Positions 1 to 8,694 of a stretch of DNA of 64,000 nucleotides are shown here, in pieces. Within the stretch, counting starts at the first letter, position 1, and the number at the start of each line of letters is the position of its first letter. The notes below the pieces were generated by a model, which worked only from the letters and a program-made list of their open reading frames with translations, had not been told where the DNA came from and did no database searches. Source of the DNA: PKWO01 sp036384915 (GTDB lineage: Bacteria > Pseudomonadota > Gammaproteobacteria > Burkholderiales > Burkholderiaceae_D); NCBI GenBank assembly GCA_036384915.1, contig DASVLJ010000071.1, forward strand, positions 62,001-126,000, given 5' to 3'. The translations under genes were made by a program, and so were the position numbers.

Positions 1-1
1 C

Positions 2-565
2 ACCGCCATCGAAATCCACCCCGGTGCGACGATAGGGCGGCGCGTGTTCATCGACCATGGCTTCGGCGTCGTGATTGGCGAAACGGCCGAGGTCGGCGAC
101 GAATGCACCATCTATCAGGGCGTGACGCTGGGCGGCACCTCGCTATCCAAGGGCGCGAAGCGTCACCCCACGCTGGCGCGTGGGGTCATTGTCGGCGCCG
201 GCGCCCAAGTGCTGGGCGGCTTCACGGTGGGAGAGGGAGCCAAGATCGGTTCCAATGCGGTCGTGGTCAAGGAAGTGCCTGCCGGCGCCACGGCGGTGGG
301 CAACCCCGCGCACATTGTCAAGCGCGACGTGCAAAAGATGCGCGACGAGGCAGCGGCACGAGTATTCGCCGCTTATGGTGTGTCGCCAAATGGCGGGGAG
401 GACCCGTTATCGACCGCGATCCACGGCCTGGTCAATCACGTGGCGGCGCAGGAACAGCAGATCAATACTATCGTGGGCATCTTGAAGAGCGCCGGGCTTT
501 GTTGCGACGCCGTGCCCGAAGTCAACAAGCTCGATTCGGAAACGCTTAACAAGCTGGTGGAGTGA
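2..565 (+). CDS. cysE: Serine O-acetyltransferase, 5' end outside window
   Basis: Acetylates serine with acetyl-CoA to O-acetylserine, the precursor used for cysteine synthesis in the cytoplasm. The frame is open back to base 2, so the GTG at 44 is internal and the gene starts before the window; 187 codons remain. Left-handed beta-helix hexapeptide repeats are clear: EIHPGATIG, then IDHG with the presumed catalytic His, GETAEVGD, and the GVTLGG turn. A tail of about 70 residues follows the helix, longer than in minimal CysE forms. Family call is secure; the N-terminal domain cannot be judged. Confidence 0.95.
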   Translation, partial: TAIEIHPGATIGRRVFIDHGFGVVIGETAEVGDECTIYQGVTLGGTSLSKGAKRHPTLARGVIVGAGAQVLGGFTVGEGAKIGSNAVVVKEVPAGATAVGNPAHIVKRDVQKMRDEAAARVFAAYGVSPNGGEDPLSTAIHGLVNHVAAQEQQINTIVGILKSAGLCCDAVPEVNKLDSETLNKLVE

Positions 566-627
566 AGCCGTTCTTGTTGCGCTTCACACACTCGGCAGCA
601 CGCTCAATCGCACACTGAAAAGACATC

Positions 628-1296
628 ATGACTGAACAAGAATCCGCAGGCGAATTGCTTGACCCATTTGAAATGCGCGTACTGGGCGTGCTGGCCGAGA
701 AGGAAATGCTGACACCGGACGTCTACCCGCTCTCGCTCAATGCCTTGACGACAGGGTGTAACCAACTATCGAGCCGCGACCCGGTGATGTCGATTTCGGA
801 AAGCACGGTGCAGGAAGCGTTGGACCGGCTGCAGCAGCGCAAGCTTATCGCCGAAGTCAGCCAGGCCGGCGCCCGCGTGCGGAAATACGAGCATCGCATG
901 CGCGCCAAGTGGTCGCTCGAGCAAGACAAGCTGTCGGTGTTGATTTTGCTCATGCTGCGCGGTGCGCAAACCGCTGGCGAGATCCGCAGCCGCTCGGGAC
1001 GACTGCACGATTTCCAATCCGTGGCTGAGGTCGAGGCTTGCCTGCAATTTTTGATCGACAAATATCCGCCGCTGGTGGCGAAGCTGGCGCGTGCCCCCGG
1101 CACCAAGGAAGCGCGCTATATGCACCTGTTTGCCGGTGCAGAGGCCTTGGAGCTGCAGGAGCTGATCGGCGCCGAGCCGGCGGCTGCCGCAGGGGCAGGG
1201 CGTATCGAGCAGCTGGAGCAGGAAGTCGCACGGCTGCGTGACGCCGTGGCTGACCTCGCGCAGCAGTTTGCGCAGTTCAAGAAGCAGTTTGAATAA
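628..1296 (+). CDS. YceH family (DUF480) protein
   Basis: 222-residue YceH/DUF480 protein, close to the usual family length. The start of the conserved domain (LDPFEMRVLGVLAEKEMLTPDVYPLSLNAL) is recognisable, as is the second winged-helix-like half (LLMLRGAQTAGEIRSRSGRL). The last 30 residues form a heptad-rich coiled coil ending in QFAQFKKQFE. The family has a tandem winged-helix fold and its biochemical role is not established. It starts 62 bases after cysE on the same strand. Confidence 0.9.
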   Translation: MTEQESAGELLDPFEMRVLGVLAEKEMLTPDVYPLSLNALTTGCNQLSSRDPVMSISESTVQEALDRLQQRKLIAEVSQAGARVRKYEHRMRAKWSLEQDKLSVLILLMLRGAQTAGEIRSRSGRLHDFQSVAEVEACLQFLIDKYPPLVAKLARAPGTKEARYMHLFAGAEALELQELIGAEPAAAAGAGRIEQLEQEVARLRDAVADLAQQFAQFKKQFE

Positions 1297-1375
1297 AGAA
1301 TGCGGTTCGCAGGCCGGGCGGAGCGCCGTCCGGCTATTCGCATGGCGATTGCCGGGACAAGCCCCTGCTTGCGAT

Positions 1376-2128
1376 TTATTTGATGCGACGGCCGTCCAGG
1401 CCGATGTGGTCTATCGCGCCGTCCTCGTATAACGCAATCCATCCGCCGCGCGGCGTATCGCTGTCGCAATCCCAGTCCGGCAAAACAAAGCGCCGATAGC
1501 CGTCGGCGTCATGCAGGGCTGGTCGGTGCGTATGGCCGTGAATCATGGTCTTCGTTCCGCTTTCGGCGAACAGCGCGCGCACGGCATCCTGGTTGACGTC
1601 CATGATGGACTCCGGCTTGTGGCGCATCGCTTCGCGGCTATCCTTGCGTCCCGCGGCGATGAAGGCCTTGCGCTGTTCCAGCGGCTGGGCCAGGAATTGG
1701 CGCTGCACTTGCGGATTCCTGACTTGGGCGCGGAACTGCATGTAGGCCGTGTCGTCGGTGCACAATGCGTCGCCATGGGTCAGCACGATGTTCCCGAGCA
1801 GGTAGGGATCGGGCAACAAGCTCAGTCCGGCCGCCTCGGCAAACGCTTCGCCTGCGAGGAAATCGCGGTTGCCTGCTATCCAGTAGACTTGCGTGCCGCC
1901 ATCGGCAACAGCACGCAGCGCGGCGATCACTTGCTGGTTGAATGGGCTCAAGTCGTCGTCGCCGGCCCAGAATTCGAAGACGTCGCCCAGCAGGAAGAGG
2001 CGCGGGCAAGCGCGCGCATGGCACTTGAGGAAATCGAAGAAGGCTGCGGCCGTGCGCGGCATTTCCGGCTGCAGATGCAGGTCGGAAATGAAGAGCGCGG
2101 CCGGCTTGTCGGATGCGGTCCGGTTCAA
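1376..2128 (-). CDS. lpxH: UDP-2,3-diacylglucosamine diphosphatase
   Basis: Hydrolyses UDP-2,3-diacylglucosamine to lipid X and UMP in lipid A synthesis, at the inner face of the cytoplasmic membrane. Calcineurin-like metallophosphoesterase motifs are complete: SDLH (D16, H18), LLGDVFEFW, AGNRDF, an internal histidine (LTHGD) and IHGHTHRP. The frame is open far upstream, but those residues are arginine-rich and overlap ppiB. The TTG at 2128 gives 250 residues, near the usual 240, so I chose it; a CTG or ATA close to 2150 is also possible. It follows ppiB closely and is probably co-transcribed. Confidence 0.9.
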   Translation of the reverse strand: MNRTASDKPAALFISDLHLQPEMPRTAAAFFDFLKCHARACPRLFLLGDVFEFWAGDDDLSPFNQQVIAALRAVADGGTQVYWIAGNRDFLAGEAFAEAAGLSLLPDPYLLGNIVLTHGDALCTDDTAYMQFRAQVRNPQVQRQFLAQPLEQRKAFIAAGRKDSREAMRHKPESIMDVNQDAVRALFAESGTKTMIHGHTHRPALHDADGYRRFVLPDWDCDSDTPRGGWIALYEDGAIDHIGLDGRRIK

Positions 2129-2148
2129 AATCTGCGGTCCGGACGATA

Positions 2149-2637
2149 TCAGACGATTTCCGCCTTTTCGATCACCACGTCGTCGGCCGGCACGTTGGCG
2201 TGCATGCCGCTGTTGCTGGTGCGCACCTTGCGGATCTTGTCGACCACGTCCTTGCCTTCGGTAACGGCGCCGAACACGCAATAGCCCCAGCCGTCCTGGC
2301 CAGGGTAGTCGAGGAAATCATTGTCGGTCACGTTAATGAAGAATTGCGCCGTGGCCGAGTGCGGCGCCGAGGTGCGTGCCATGGCGATGCTGTAGGCGGC
2401 ATTCTTCAAGCCGTTCTTCGCTTCGTTCTCGATTGCTTCGCCGACCGGCTTTTGCTTCATGCCCGGCTCGAAACCGCCGCCCTGGATCATGAAGCCGTTG
2501 ATGACGCGATGGAAGATCGTGCCGTCATAGTGGCCTGCCTTGACGTAGGACAGGAAATTTTCCACCGTCTTGGGCGCTTTTTCGGCGTCGAGTTCGATAG
2601 TGATGTCGCCATGGTTGGTTGTGAGCTTGACTGCCAT
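2149..2637 (-). CDS. ppiB: Cytoplasmic cyclophilin peptidyl-prolyl isomerase
   Basis: Cyclophilin that catalyses cis-trans isomerisation of Xaa-Pro bonds. 162 residues with no signal peptide, beginning directly with MAVKLTTNHGDITIEL, which places it in the cytoplasm. Active-site motifs FHRVINGFMIQGG and AQFFINVTDNDFLD are intact. It lies between lpxH (downstream, about 20 bases away) and a second, exported cyclophilin gene upstream; the two look like paralogues split by compartment. Confidence 0.95.
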   Translation of the reverse strand: MAVKLTTNHGDITIELDAEKAPKTVENFLSYVKAGHYDGTIFHRVINGFMIQGGGFEPGMKQKPVGEAIENEAKNGLKNAAYSIAMARTSAPHSATAQFFINVTDNDFLDYPGQDGWGYCVFGAVTEGKDVVDKIRKVRTSNSGMHANVPADDVVIEKAEIV

Positions 2638-2693
2638 GATGTTCCTCTTCGGGTTTGTGTTGCGCCTGGTTAGCTGCTTAGTGCAATAGGGCG

Positions 2694-3281
2694 CTATTTG
2701 TTGATGAAAGCCTTGACGATCACGACGGGCGTAGTCGGCAGGGCATCGAACATGGGATTTTCGACCGTGTTCACTTGCTGGATCTTGTCGAGCGCTTCAG
2801 TGCCGCTGACTACCTTGCCGAACACGCAGTAGCCTGCGCCGTCGAAGGAGGGATAGTCGAGCTGGCTGTTGTCTCTCAAGTTGATGAAAAATTGCGAGGT
2901 GGCGGAGTCCGGATGCGCGCCGCGCGCCATGGCAACCGTCAAGGTTTGGTTGGACAAGCCGTTTTTTGCTTCATTCTTGAGCCAGGGGCCGGTCGCTTTT
3001 TGATGCAGCTTCTGGTCGAAGCCCCCGCCTTGTATCAATTGGCCCTTGACCACGCGATGAAACAGCAAGCCGTTGTAGAAACCGCTTTTGACGTACCCAA
3101 GAAAGTTGTCGACGGTCTTGGGTGCCTTGTCCGGATACAGTTCGATGACGATATCGCCCATATTGGTCTGGAAGGTGACGCTGGGCGCGCCCGGCGCATC
3201 CGCAGCCAAAGCAATCGATCCCGTCAGGGCAACTGCACAGGCAGTCAGCAATTGGAGGAAGTGTCGGCGGAGGAAGGGCAT
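2694..3281 (-). CDS. ppiA: Exported cyclophilin peptidyl-prolyl isomerase
   Basis: 195-residue cyclophilin with an N-terminal Sec signal (hydrophobic LLTACAVALTGSIALA, cleavage expected near ALAADA), so a periplasmic folding helper. The core repeats the motifs of the downstream paralogue: FHRVVKGQLIQGGGF and SQFFINLRDNSQLDYP. The symbol ppiA follows the periplasmic assignment. It starts the leftward trio with ppiB and lpxH. Confidence 0.92.
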   Translation of the reverse strand: MPFLRRHFLQLLTACAVALTGSIALAADAPGAPSVTFQTNMGDIVIELYPDKAPKTVDNFLGYVKSGFYNGLLFHRVVKGQLIQGGGFDQKLHQKATGPWLKNEAKNGLSNQTLTVAMARGAHPDSATSQFFINLRDNSQLDYPSFDGAGYCVFGKVVSGTEALDKIQQVNTVENPMFDALPTTPVVIVKAFINK

Positions 3282-3312
3282 GTCTTTACCTTGCTTTATT
3301 GCGGCGCCACGT

Positions 3313-3349
3313 AAAAAAGCCCGTCCACACGGTATTGTCGGGCTTTTTT
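3313..3349. terminator. Bidirectional rho-independent terminator-like hairpin
   Basis: GCCCG and CGGGC arms are flanked by A6 on the left and T7 on the right, so the hairpin could act on either strand. It lies between the divergent ppiA and cysS starts, an unusual place for a terminator. It may insulate the two promoters or act as an attenuator. Confidence 0.6.
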
Positions 3350-3362
3350 TAGGTGTTATACT
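3335..3362 (+). promoter_or_regulatory. Candidate sigma-70 promoter for cysS
   Basis: TTGTCG (3335-3340), a 16-base spacer and TATACT (3357-3362) lie 140 bases before the cysS start. The -35 box overlaps the right arm of the terminator-like hairpin. Assigned by inspection only. Confidence 0.35.
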
Positions 3363-3502
3363 GGCCGGTCAAGGCAGCATTTTATCAAAATAAGACCAGT
3401 TTTTCGGCGAAATCGTTTTGCCGGGAGTTGGCGCCGGACTCCAGGCCGCGCGCTGACGCCCATGCCCGGAACGCCGCAATTCCGCCCAACCCGTTATCGT
3501 TC

Positions 3503-4894
3503 ATGAGTGCGCTGAAGATATATAACACGCTTGCGCGTGAGAAGCAGGTTTTTTCCCCGATTACTCCCGGCAAGGTCGGCATGTACGTTTGCGGCATGAC
3601 GATCTACGACTATTGCCATATCGGGCACGCCCGCATGCTGATGGCGTTCGACCTGGTGTATCGCTGGTTGCGCGCGTCGGGCTATGAAGTCAATTACGTG
3701 CGCAACATCACCGATATCGACGACAAGATCATCAAACGTGCCGTGGAAAACGGCGAGACCGTGTCGCAGCTGACGGCACGTTTCACCGCTTACATGGATG
3801 AAGACTTGCAGGCGCTGGGCATCCTGCCGCCGACCAACTCGCCGCGCGCAACGCAATACGTGCCGCAAATGCTGTCCCTCATCGAGCAATTGGAGTCGCG
3901 CGGCCTGGCCTACAAGGCCGACGACGGCGACGTGAATTATGCCGTGCGCGAATTCCCCGGCTACGGCAAGCTCTCGGGCCGGAGCCTGGACGACTTGCGC
4001 GCCGGCGAACGCGTCGATGTGAACACCGGCAAGCGCGATCCGCTCGATTTCGTGCTTTGGAAAGCCTCGAAGCCCGAAGAGCCCGAGGAGGTGAAGTGGC
4101 CTTCGAAGTGGGGCAGCGGCCGGCCCGGTTGGCATATCGAATGCTCGGCCATGTCTTGCGCCGTACTCGGCGAACGCTTCGACATCCACGGCGGCGGTGC
4201 GGACCTGCAATTCCCGCACCATGAAAACGAGATCGCCCAATCCGAGGGCGCACTCGGGCATGCTTTCGTCAATTACTGGCTGCACAACGGCTTCCTGCAA
4301 GTCGACAATGAAAAGATGTCGAAGTCGCTCGGCAACTTCTTCACCATCCGCGACGTGCTCAAGTCCTTCGACGCCGAAGTGGTGCGTTTCTTCATCGTGC
4401 GTGCGCAATACCGCAGCCCCTTGAACTATGCCGACGTCCATCTTGAGGACGCCAAGCAGGCCCTGACCGGCCTGTACAGGGCGTTAAAGGAAGTGGCGCC
4501 GGATGACGCAGCGCTGGACTGGAGCGAGGAGCACGCCGCGCGCTTTGCCGACGCGATGAATGACGACTTCAATACGCCTCTCGCCGTGGCCGCCTTGTTC
4601 GAACTGGCCGGAGCCGTCAACAAGAGCAAGTCGCCGGCTTTGGCGCGCCAATTGAAAGCGCTGGGCGGCATCATCGGATTGCTGCAGCGCGATCCGACCG
4701 AATTCCTGCAGGCAGGCCCCGCTGTGCCGGGTGCGATCGGCGAAGCGGAAGTGCTTGCCGCCATCGCGGCACGTGCCGCGGCCAAGAAAGCGAAGAATTT
4801 CGCCGAGGCGGACCGCATCCGCAAGGAACTCTCCGGGCAAGGCATCGTGCTTGAGGACAAGCCCGACGGCACGACAGAATGGAGAAGGGCCTGA
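3503..4894 (+). CDS. cysS: Cysteinyl-tRNA synthetase
   Basis: Charges tRNA-Cys. 463 residues from the ATG at 3503; the frame is open 50 codons further upstream, but that stretch has no family similarity, and MSALKIYNTL is the standard start. Class I signatures are present: the zinc ligand C30 in YVCGMT, HIGH at 39-42, the zinc-binding WHIECSAMS and HHENEIAQSE segments, and KMSKS near residue 270. The downstream glycosylase gene follows after 12 bases. Confidence 0.97.
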   Translation: MSALKIYNTLAREKQVFSPITPGKVGMYVCGMTIYDYCHIGHARMLMAFDLVYRWLRASGYEVNYVRNITDIDDKIIKRAVENGETVSQLTARFTAYMDEDLQALGILPPTNSPRATQYVPQMLSLIEQLESRGLAYKADDGDVNYAVREFPGYGKLSGRSLDDLRAGERVDVNTGKRDPLDFVLWKASKPEEPEEVKWPSKWGSGRPGWHIECSAMSCAVLGERFDIHGGGADLQFPHHENEIAQSEGALGHAFVNYWLHNGFLQVDNEKMSKSLGNFFTIRDVLKSFDAEVVRFFIVRAQYRSPLNYADVHLEDAKQALTGLYRALKEVAPDDAALDWSEEHAARFADAMNDDFNTPLAVAALFELAGAVNKSKSPALARQLKALGGIIGLLQRDPTEFLQAGPAVPGAIGEAEVLAAIAARAAAKKAKNFAEADRIRKELSGQGIVLEDKPDGTTEWRRA

Positions 4895-4906
4895 GCCCGG
4901 AGCCAC

Positions 4907-5551
4907 ATGGCCAATTCCACTACAGGTAGCGGGCGCGCCACCGTTCCCACTTATTGGGACGACGCCAAGACCGAACTGATGAAGCGCGACCGCATCATGC
5001 GCAAGCTGATTCCGCAGTTCGGCGATTTGCACCTTGCGGGCAAGAGCGATCCCTTCGTCACGCTGGCGCGTTCCGTCGTGGGCCAGCAGATCTCGGTCAA
5101 TGCGGCCGAATCGGTTTGGAACCGCTTTCTTGAACTCTGCCCCAAGTGCACGCCGGCGCAAGTCGTCAGGGCCGGCGAGAAGCTAACCGGCTGCGGCCTG
5201 TCCAAGCGCAAGGCCGAGTACATCCTCGACTTGGCCGACCATTTCAAGAACAAGCGCCTGCACGTCGATACCTGGGCCGAGATGGAAGACGAGGAAGTGA
5301 TTGCCGAACTGGTCGGCATACGCGGCATCGGCCGCTGGACTGCCGAGATGTTCCTCATCTTCAACCTGCGCCGCCCCAACATCTTGCCGCTCGACGATGC
5401 CGGCCTGCTCAAGGGTATCAGCGTCAACTATTTCTCCGGCGAGCCCGTGTCGCGCAGCGATGCGCGCGAAGTCGCCGCCAACTGGGAACCGTGGTGCACG
5501 GTCGCCACCTGGTATCTCTGGCGCAGCCTGGAGCCGGTGCCGGTTGTGTAG
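4907..5551 (+). CDS. DNA-3-methyladenine glycosylase, AlkA-type HhH-GPD
   Basis: 214-residue base-excision repair enzyme that removes alkylated purines. It has a helix-hairpin-helix (LVGIRGIGRWTAEMFLIF) followed by the GPD segment with the catalytic Asp in PLDDAGLLKG, and the family entry motif SDPFVTLARSVVGQQIS. It lies between cysS and tilS with gaps of 12 and 10 bases, so it is probably in one operon with them. In Burkholderiales accA usually follows this gene; here it does not. Confidence 0.9.
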   Translation: MANSTTGSGRATVPTYWDDAKTELMKRDRIMRKLIPQFGDLHLAGKSDPFVTLARSVVGQQISVNAAESVWNRFLELCPKCTPAQVVRAGEKLTGCGLSKRKAEYILDLADHFKNKRLHVDTWAEMEDEEVIAELVGIRGIGRWTAEMFLIFNLRRPNILPLDDAGLLKGISVNYFSGEPVSRSDAREVAANWEPWCTVATWYLWRSLEPVPVV

Positions 5552-5561
5552 GCCGTCGGCC

Positions 5562-6932
5562 ATGGAATCCCGAGTTTATCCGCTGGATCAGACCGTCGCC
5601 CAAGCGATGGCGGCGTTTCCCCAGGTGCGCCGGGTCGCAGTTGCCTTCAGCGGCGGGCTCGATTCGAGCGTACTGCTGCACCTGTTGCAGGGCCATGCGG
5701 CGGGGCGCGATCTCATCCTTCACGCGTTTCATGTTCACCATGGCTTAAGCGCCAATGCCGATCAATGGACGGCGCATTGCCGGGCAATTTGCGCGCAATT
5801 GAACCTGCCATTCGCCGTACGTCATATCGAAGTCAGGCGCGACAGCGGCAGCGGTGTGGAGCAAGCGGCGCGCGATGCGCGTTATGCCGCCTTGGGCGCC
5901 ATGTGTGCGGAGCATGGCGTCGAACTGCTCTTTACCGCGCATCATCTCGATGACCAGGCCGAAACGGTGCTGCTGCAGCTGCTGCGCGGTTCGGGTATCG
6001 CCGGCATTGCCGGGATGGATAGCGCCAACCGCGCTCCGGGCTTGCTGGCCAACGCCGACGTGACGATTGCACGCCCCCTGCTGGAAATTTCCCGTGCCGA
6101 GCTTGAGCACTATGCACGTGTGCATGGCATCGCCAATATCGAAGACGAATCCAATGACGACATGCGCTACGCGCGCAATGCCTTGCGCCATGCCGTCATG
6201 CCGGCTCTCGAACAGCATTTTCCGGGCTTTGCTGTGCGCTTTGCGCGCACAGCCAGGCACGCCCATGCGGCACAAACCCTGCTCGACCAGGTCGCGCAGC
6301 AAGACCTGGAATACTGCCTTGCGGGAGACGCTCTCGATCTGGCGCGTATCGCCCCCTTGTCCGGAGAACGCGCCGACAACCTTTATCGCTACTGGTTTGC
6401 CCGGCGCGGCTTGCGCATGCCTTCGACCGCCTGGCTCAAGGAAATGCGCAGCCAGCTGGCATCGGCCAAACCGGAAGCCCAACTTTGCGTCACGCATCCC
6501 GATTGCCACATCCGCCGCCATCGCGGCCGTGTCTACATCGTGCCGCGTGAAGACGGGCGGGAGCCGCCTGCGGCGCAAGCGTTTTGCTGGAACGGCGAAG
6601 CCAGCCTGGCCTTCCCGGCATTTCGCGGCAGCCTGTTGTTCGAACCATCGGAGCATGGCATTGCCGCCGACTGGTTGCGCGGGCGCGCCTGTTTCATTCA
6701 CTTGCGGCAAGGCGGGGAACGCCTCAAGCTGGCGGCGGATCGTCCTACACGAAGCTTGAAACAACATTGCCAGTCGATGGATGTCCCGGCCTGGGTGCGC
6801 GAAACGCTTCCCATGGTCAGCAGCGCGGGACAGCTGCTCTTCGTCGCGGGCCTTGGGATGGATTGTGCGCATTTCGCCGCGAGTGGGGCGCCAGCCGTGA
6901 CGCTGCACTGGAGGCGCGATCCCGGCTTGTGA
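5562..6932 (+). CDS. tilS: tRNA(Ile)-lysidine synthase
   Basis: Modifies C34 of the CAU-anticodon tRNA-Ile to lysidine so that it reads AUA. 456 residues from the ATG at 5562; the open frame runs further upstream but overlaps the glycosylase gene. The ATP-binding PP-loop SGGLDS is at residues 30-35, followed by HVHHGLS and LLFTAHHLDDQAET. The N-terminal N-type PPase domain and the C-terminal TilS substrate-binding domains are both present, giving normal length. Confidence 0.95.
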   Translation: MESRVYPLDQTVAQAMAAFPQVRRVAVAFSGGLDSSVLLHLLQGHAAGRDLILHAFHVHHGLSANADQWTAHCRAICAQLNLPFAVRHIEVRRDSGSGVEQAARDARYAALGAMCAEHGVELLFTAHHLDDQAETVLLQLLRGSGIAGIAGMDSANRAPGLLANADVTIARPLLEISRAELEHYARVHGIANIEDESNDDMRYARNALRHAVMPALEQHFPGFAVRFARTARHAHAAQTLLDQVAQQDLEYCLAGDALDLARIAPLSGERADNLYRYWFARRGLRMPSTAWLKEMRSQLASAKPEAQLCVTHPDCHIRRHRGRVYIVPREDGREPPAAQAFCWNGEASLAFPAFRGSLLFEPSEHGIAADWLRGRACFIHLRQGGERLKLAADRPTRSLKQHCQSMDVPAWVRETLPMVSSAGQLLFVAGLGMDCAHFAASGAPAVTLHWRRDPGL

Positions 6933-7102
6933 GCCGCCGCCTTTCTCTCGTGTAACGCCCATCCGGTTCGCATGTGCGTCGAATCCATACCGTACAAATA
7001 CTATCGCTCCTCAATCGCCTTCTATTTCCCGGACTTTCGACCTAATATCAAGCGCACAAAAACGCGCCGACGTCTGAGCGGCGCGAGCGACAGGAGACAA
7101 TC

Positions 7103-8116
7103 ATGTTCCACAGCATCGTTGTGCGTGTGTGCGGTTTCTTGCTTGGCGTTTTCTTTCTTCCCCTCCCAGCATCCGGCGCCCCCGCACTCGGGGCCTACAA
7201 CGTCAATCCCAATACGGTGACGGTTGCCGGCATTTCCTCCGGCGCCGACATGGCCGTACAACTGATGGTGGCCAATTCAGCCAGCTTCCACGGCGCCGCC
7301 ATCATCGCCGGTGCGCCGTATTACTGCAACCAGGGAAATCTGGCGTTCTGGGGCGATGCTTGCAGCACCGGTGTCGGCGTGCCGCTTTCCTCGCTCGTGG
7401 GCTACACCAACAGCCAGGCGGCGAAAGGGGCGATAGATCCGGTCGCCAATATCGCCAACAAGCCGGTCTACATGTTCAGCGGTACGCTCGATACCGTGGT
7501 GTACCAGCAGGCCATGAACGACTTGAAGCAATACCTGCAAAGCTTCACATCAAGCGGCAACATTACCTACAACAACACCACGCCGGCCGAACATTCCTGG
7601 GTGTCGCCCGACGCCGTCAATGCCTGTGCCTGGCTCGGTGTGCCCTTCCTCAATAATTGCGGCATCGACATCGAAAAGGCTTTCCTCACCAGGTTCTACG
7701 GCAGTCTCTATGCGCGTGCCGGTTCGCCGCAAGGCAACTACCTGCAATTCAACCAGAACGCATTTTGCGCCGGGGGCAATTGCGGCGCCATCGGCATGGA
7801 CAGCACGGCCTGGCTTTATGTGCCGGCATCCTGTGCGACCGGGGCCTGCAAGCTCGTAGTGGCGCTGCACGGCTGCGAACAGAATCAGCAAACCATAGGG
7901 ACGGTGTTCATACAGAATGCCGGCATCAACGAATGGGCCGATACCAATAGCATTCTGGTGCTGTATCCGCAAACCATTGCGTCAACGATTCCCTACAACC
8001 CGGAAGGCTGCTGGGATTGGTGGGGCTATACCGGATCAAATTACGCGCTGAAATCGGCGCCGCAGATGAGCGCCATCATAGGCATGGTGCGCCAGATCAC
8101 CAGTGGCTATCGCTGA
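7103..8116 (+). CDS. Exported PHB-depolymerase-like esterase
   Basis: 337 residues with a Sec signal (VCGFLLGVFFLPLPASGA). Alpha/beta hydrolase of the polyhydroxybutyrate depolymerase/esterase family: lipase box GISSG in VAGISSGADMAVQL, a presumed Asp in SGTLDTVV, and a His in TPAEHSWV. The C-terminal half has the ALHGCEQN and GCWDWWGYTGSNYA segments typical of this family. Expected to cleave short polyester or acyl substrates outside the cytoplasm; the true substrate cannot be read from sequence. A good AGGAG site precedes the ATG. Confidence 0.82.
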   Translation: MFHSIVVRVCGFLLGVFFLPLPASGAPALGAYNVNPNTVTVAGISSGADMAVQLMVANSASFHGAAIIAGAPYYCNQGNLAFWGDACSTGVGVPLSSLVGYTNSQAAKGAIDPVANIANKPVYMFSGTLDTVVYQQAMNDLKQYLQSFTSSGNITYNNTTPAEHSWVSPDAVNACAWLGVPFLNNCGIDIEKAFLTRFYGSLYARAGSPQGNYLQFNQNAFCAGGNCGAIGMDSTAWLYVPASCATGACKLVVALHGCEQNQQTIGTVFIQNAGINEWADTNSILVLYPQTIASTIPYNPEGCWDWWGYTGSNYALKSAPQMSAIIGMVRQITSGYR

Positions 8117-8117
8117 G

Positions 8118-8453
8118 TTAACGGCCGTTGTAATAAGGGTCTGCATCGACATAGGCCATCACCCGATGGCCCAGTACGCCGGGCGGTGCAACGCGGTTGA
8201 GTTCGAAAGCATAGGCATAGGGGCCGTCGAAATTCCACGCAAACGACTTGTCGCCTTCGACGAATTTGACTATCTCGCCGCCGGTTACGTTGACATATCG
8301 CGTATCCGGCGCGATGACCACGGTCTTGGTCGCTGCCGAATCGGCCACCGGCTCGCCCCAACGCTGTTGCCAAGTCATGCCGCCTTGCGGGGTATTACAT
8401 GCGGCGCAAAGCAGGGCAGGGGTTACAATAGCAAGCAGTCGTATCATGTTCAT
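8118..8453 (-). CDS. CzcE-like exported protein
   Basis: 111-residue exported protein; the hydrophobic start MNMIRLLAIVTPALLCAAC may be a lipoprotein signal, although CAAC is not an ideal lipobox. The mature part has DTRYVNVTGGEIVKF and SFAWNFDG, which match the copper/heavy-metal-binding CzcE family. I chose the ATG at 8453 because AAGG lies 6 bases upstream; a longer form from 8468 is possible. It converges on the esterase gene with a 1-base gap. No metal-efflux genes are nearby, so the role is inferred. Confidence 0.72.
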   Translation of the reverse strand: MNMIRLLAIVTPALLCAACNTPQGGMTWQQRWGEPVADSAATKTVVIAPDTRYVNVTGGEIVKFVEGDKSFAWNFDGPYAYAFELNRVAPPGVLGHRVMAYVDADPYYNGR

Positions 8454-8694
8454 GGCAAACCTTGTCATCGTTCACTGGTATGCTCGCAGTGTAGGCCGTG
8501 ATCCGGCCCGCGCCTCAAGATGAAAATAATTTAATCCTTGCAAGCTCAATGGCAGTCCGATCGGCTGTCCCAAGCCAGGACTGGTCTGCCAATACCACAA
8601 AAATACCACTTGTCATTCTGCGCCGCAGCATGTAGAGTTATTCGTTGGTTTTTGGCGCATTTGTTAAGTTTTTCTCTCATTTTACTGACTTTTT

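Noticed and set aside
1511..2284. 257-codon plus-strand frame opposite lpxH
   Set aside because: lpxH carries all catalytic motifs; the opposite frame has none.
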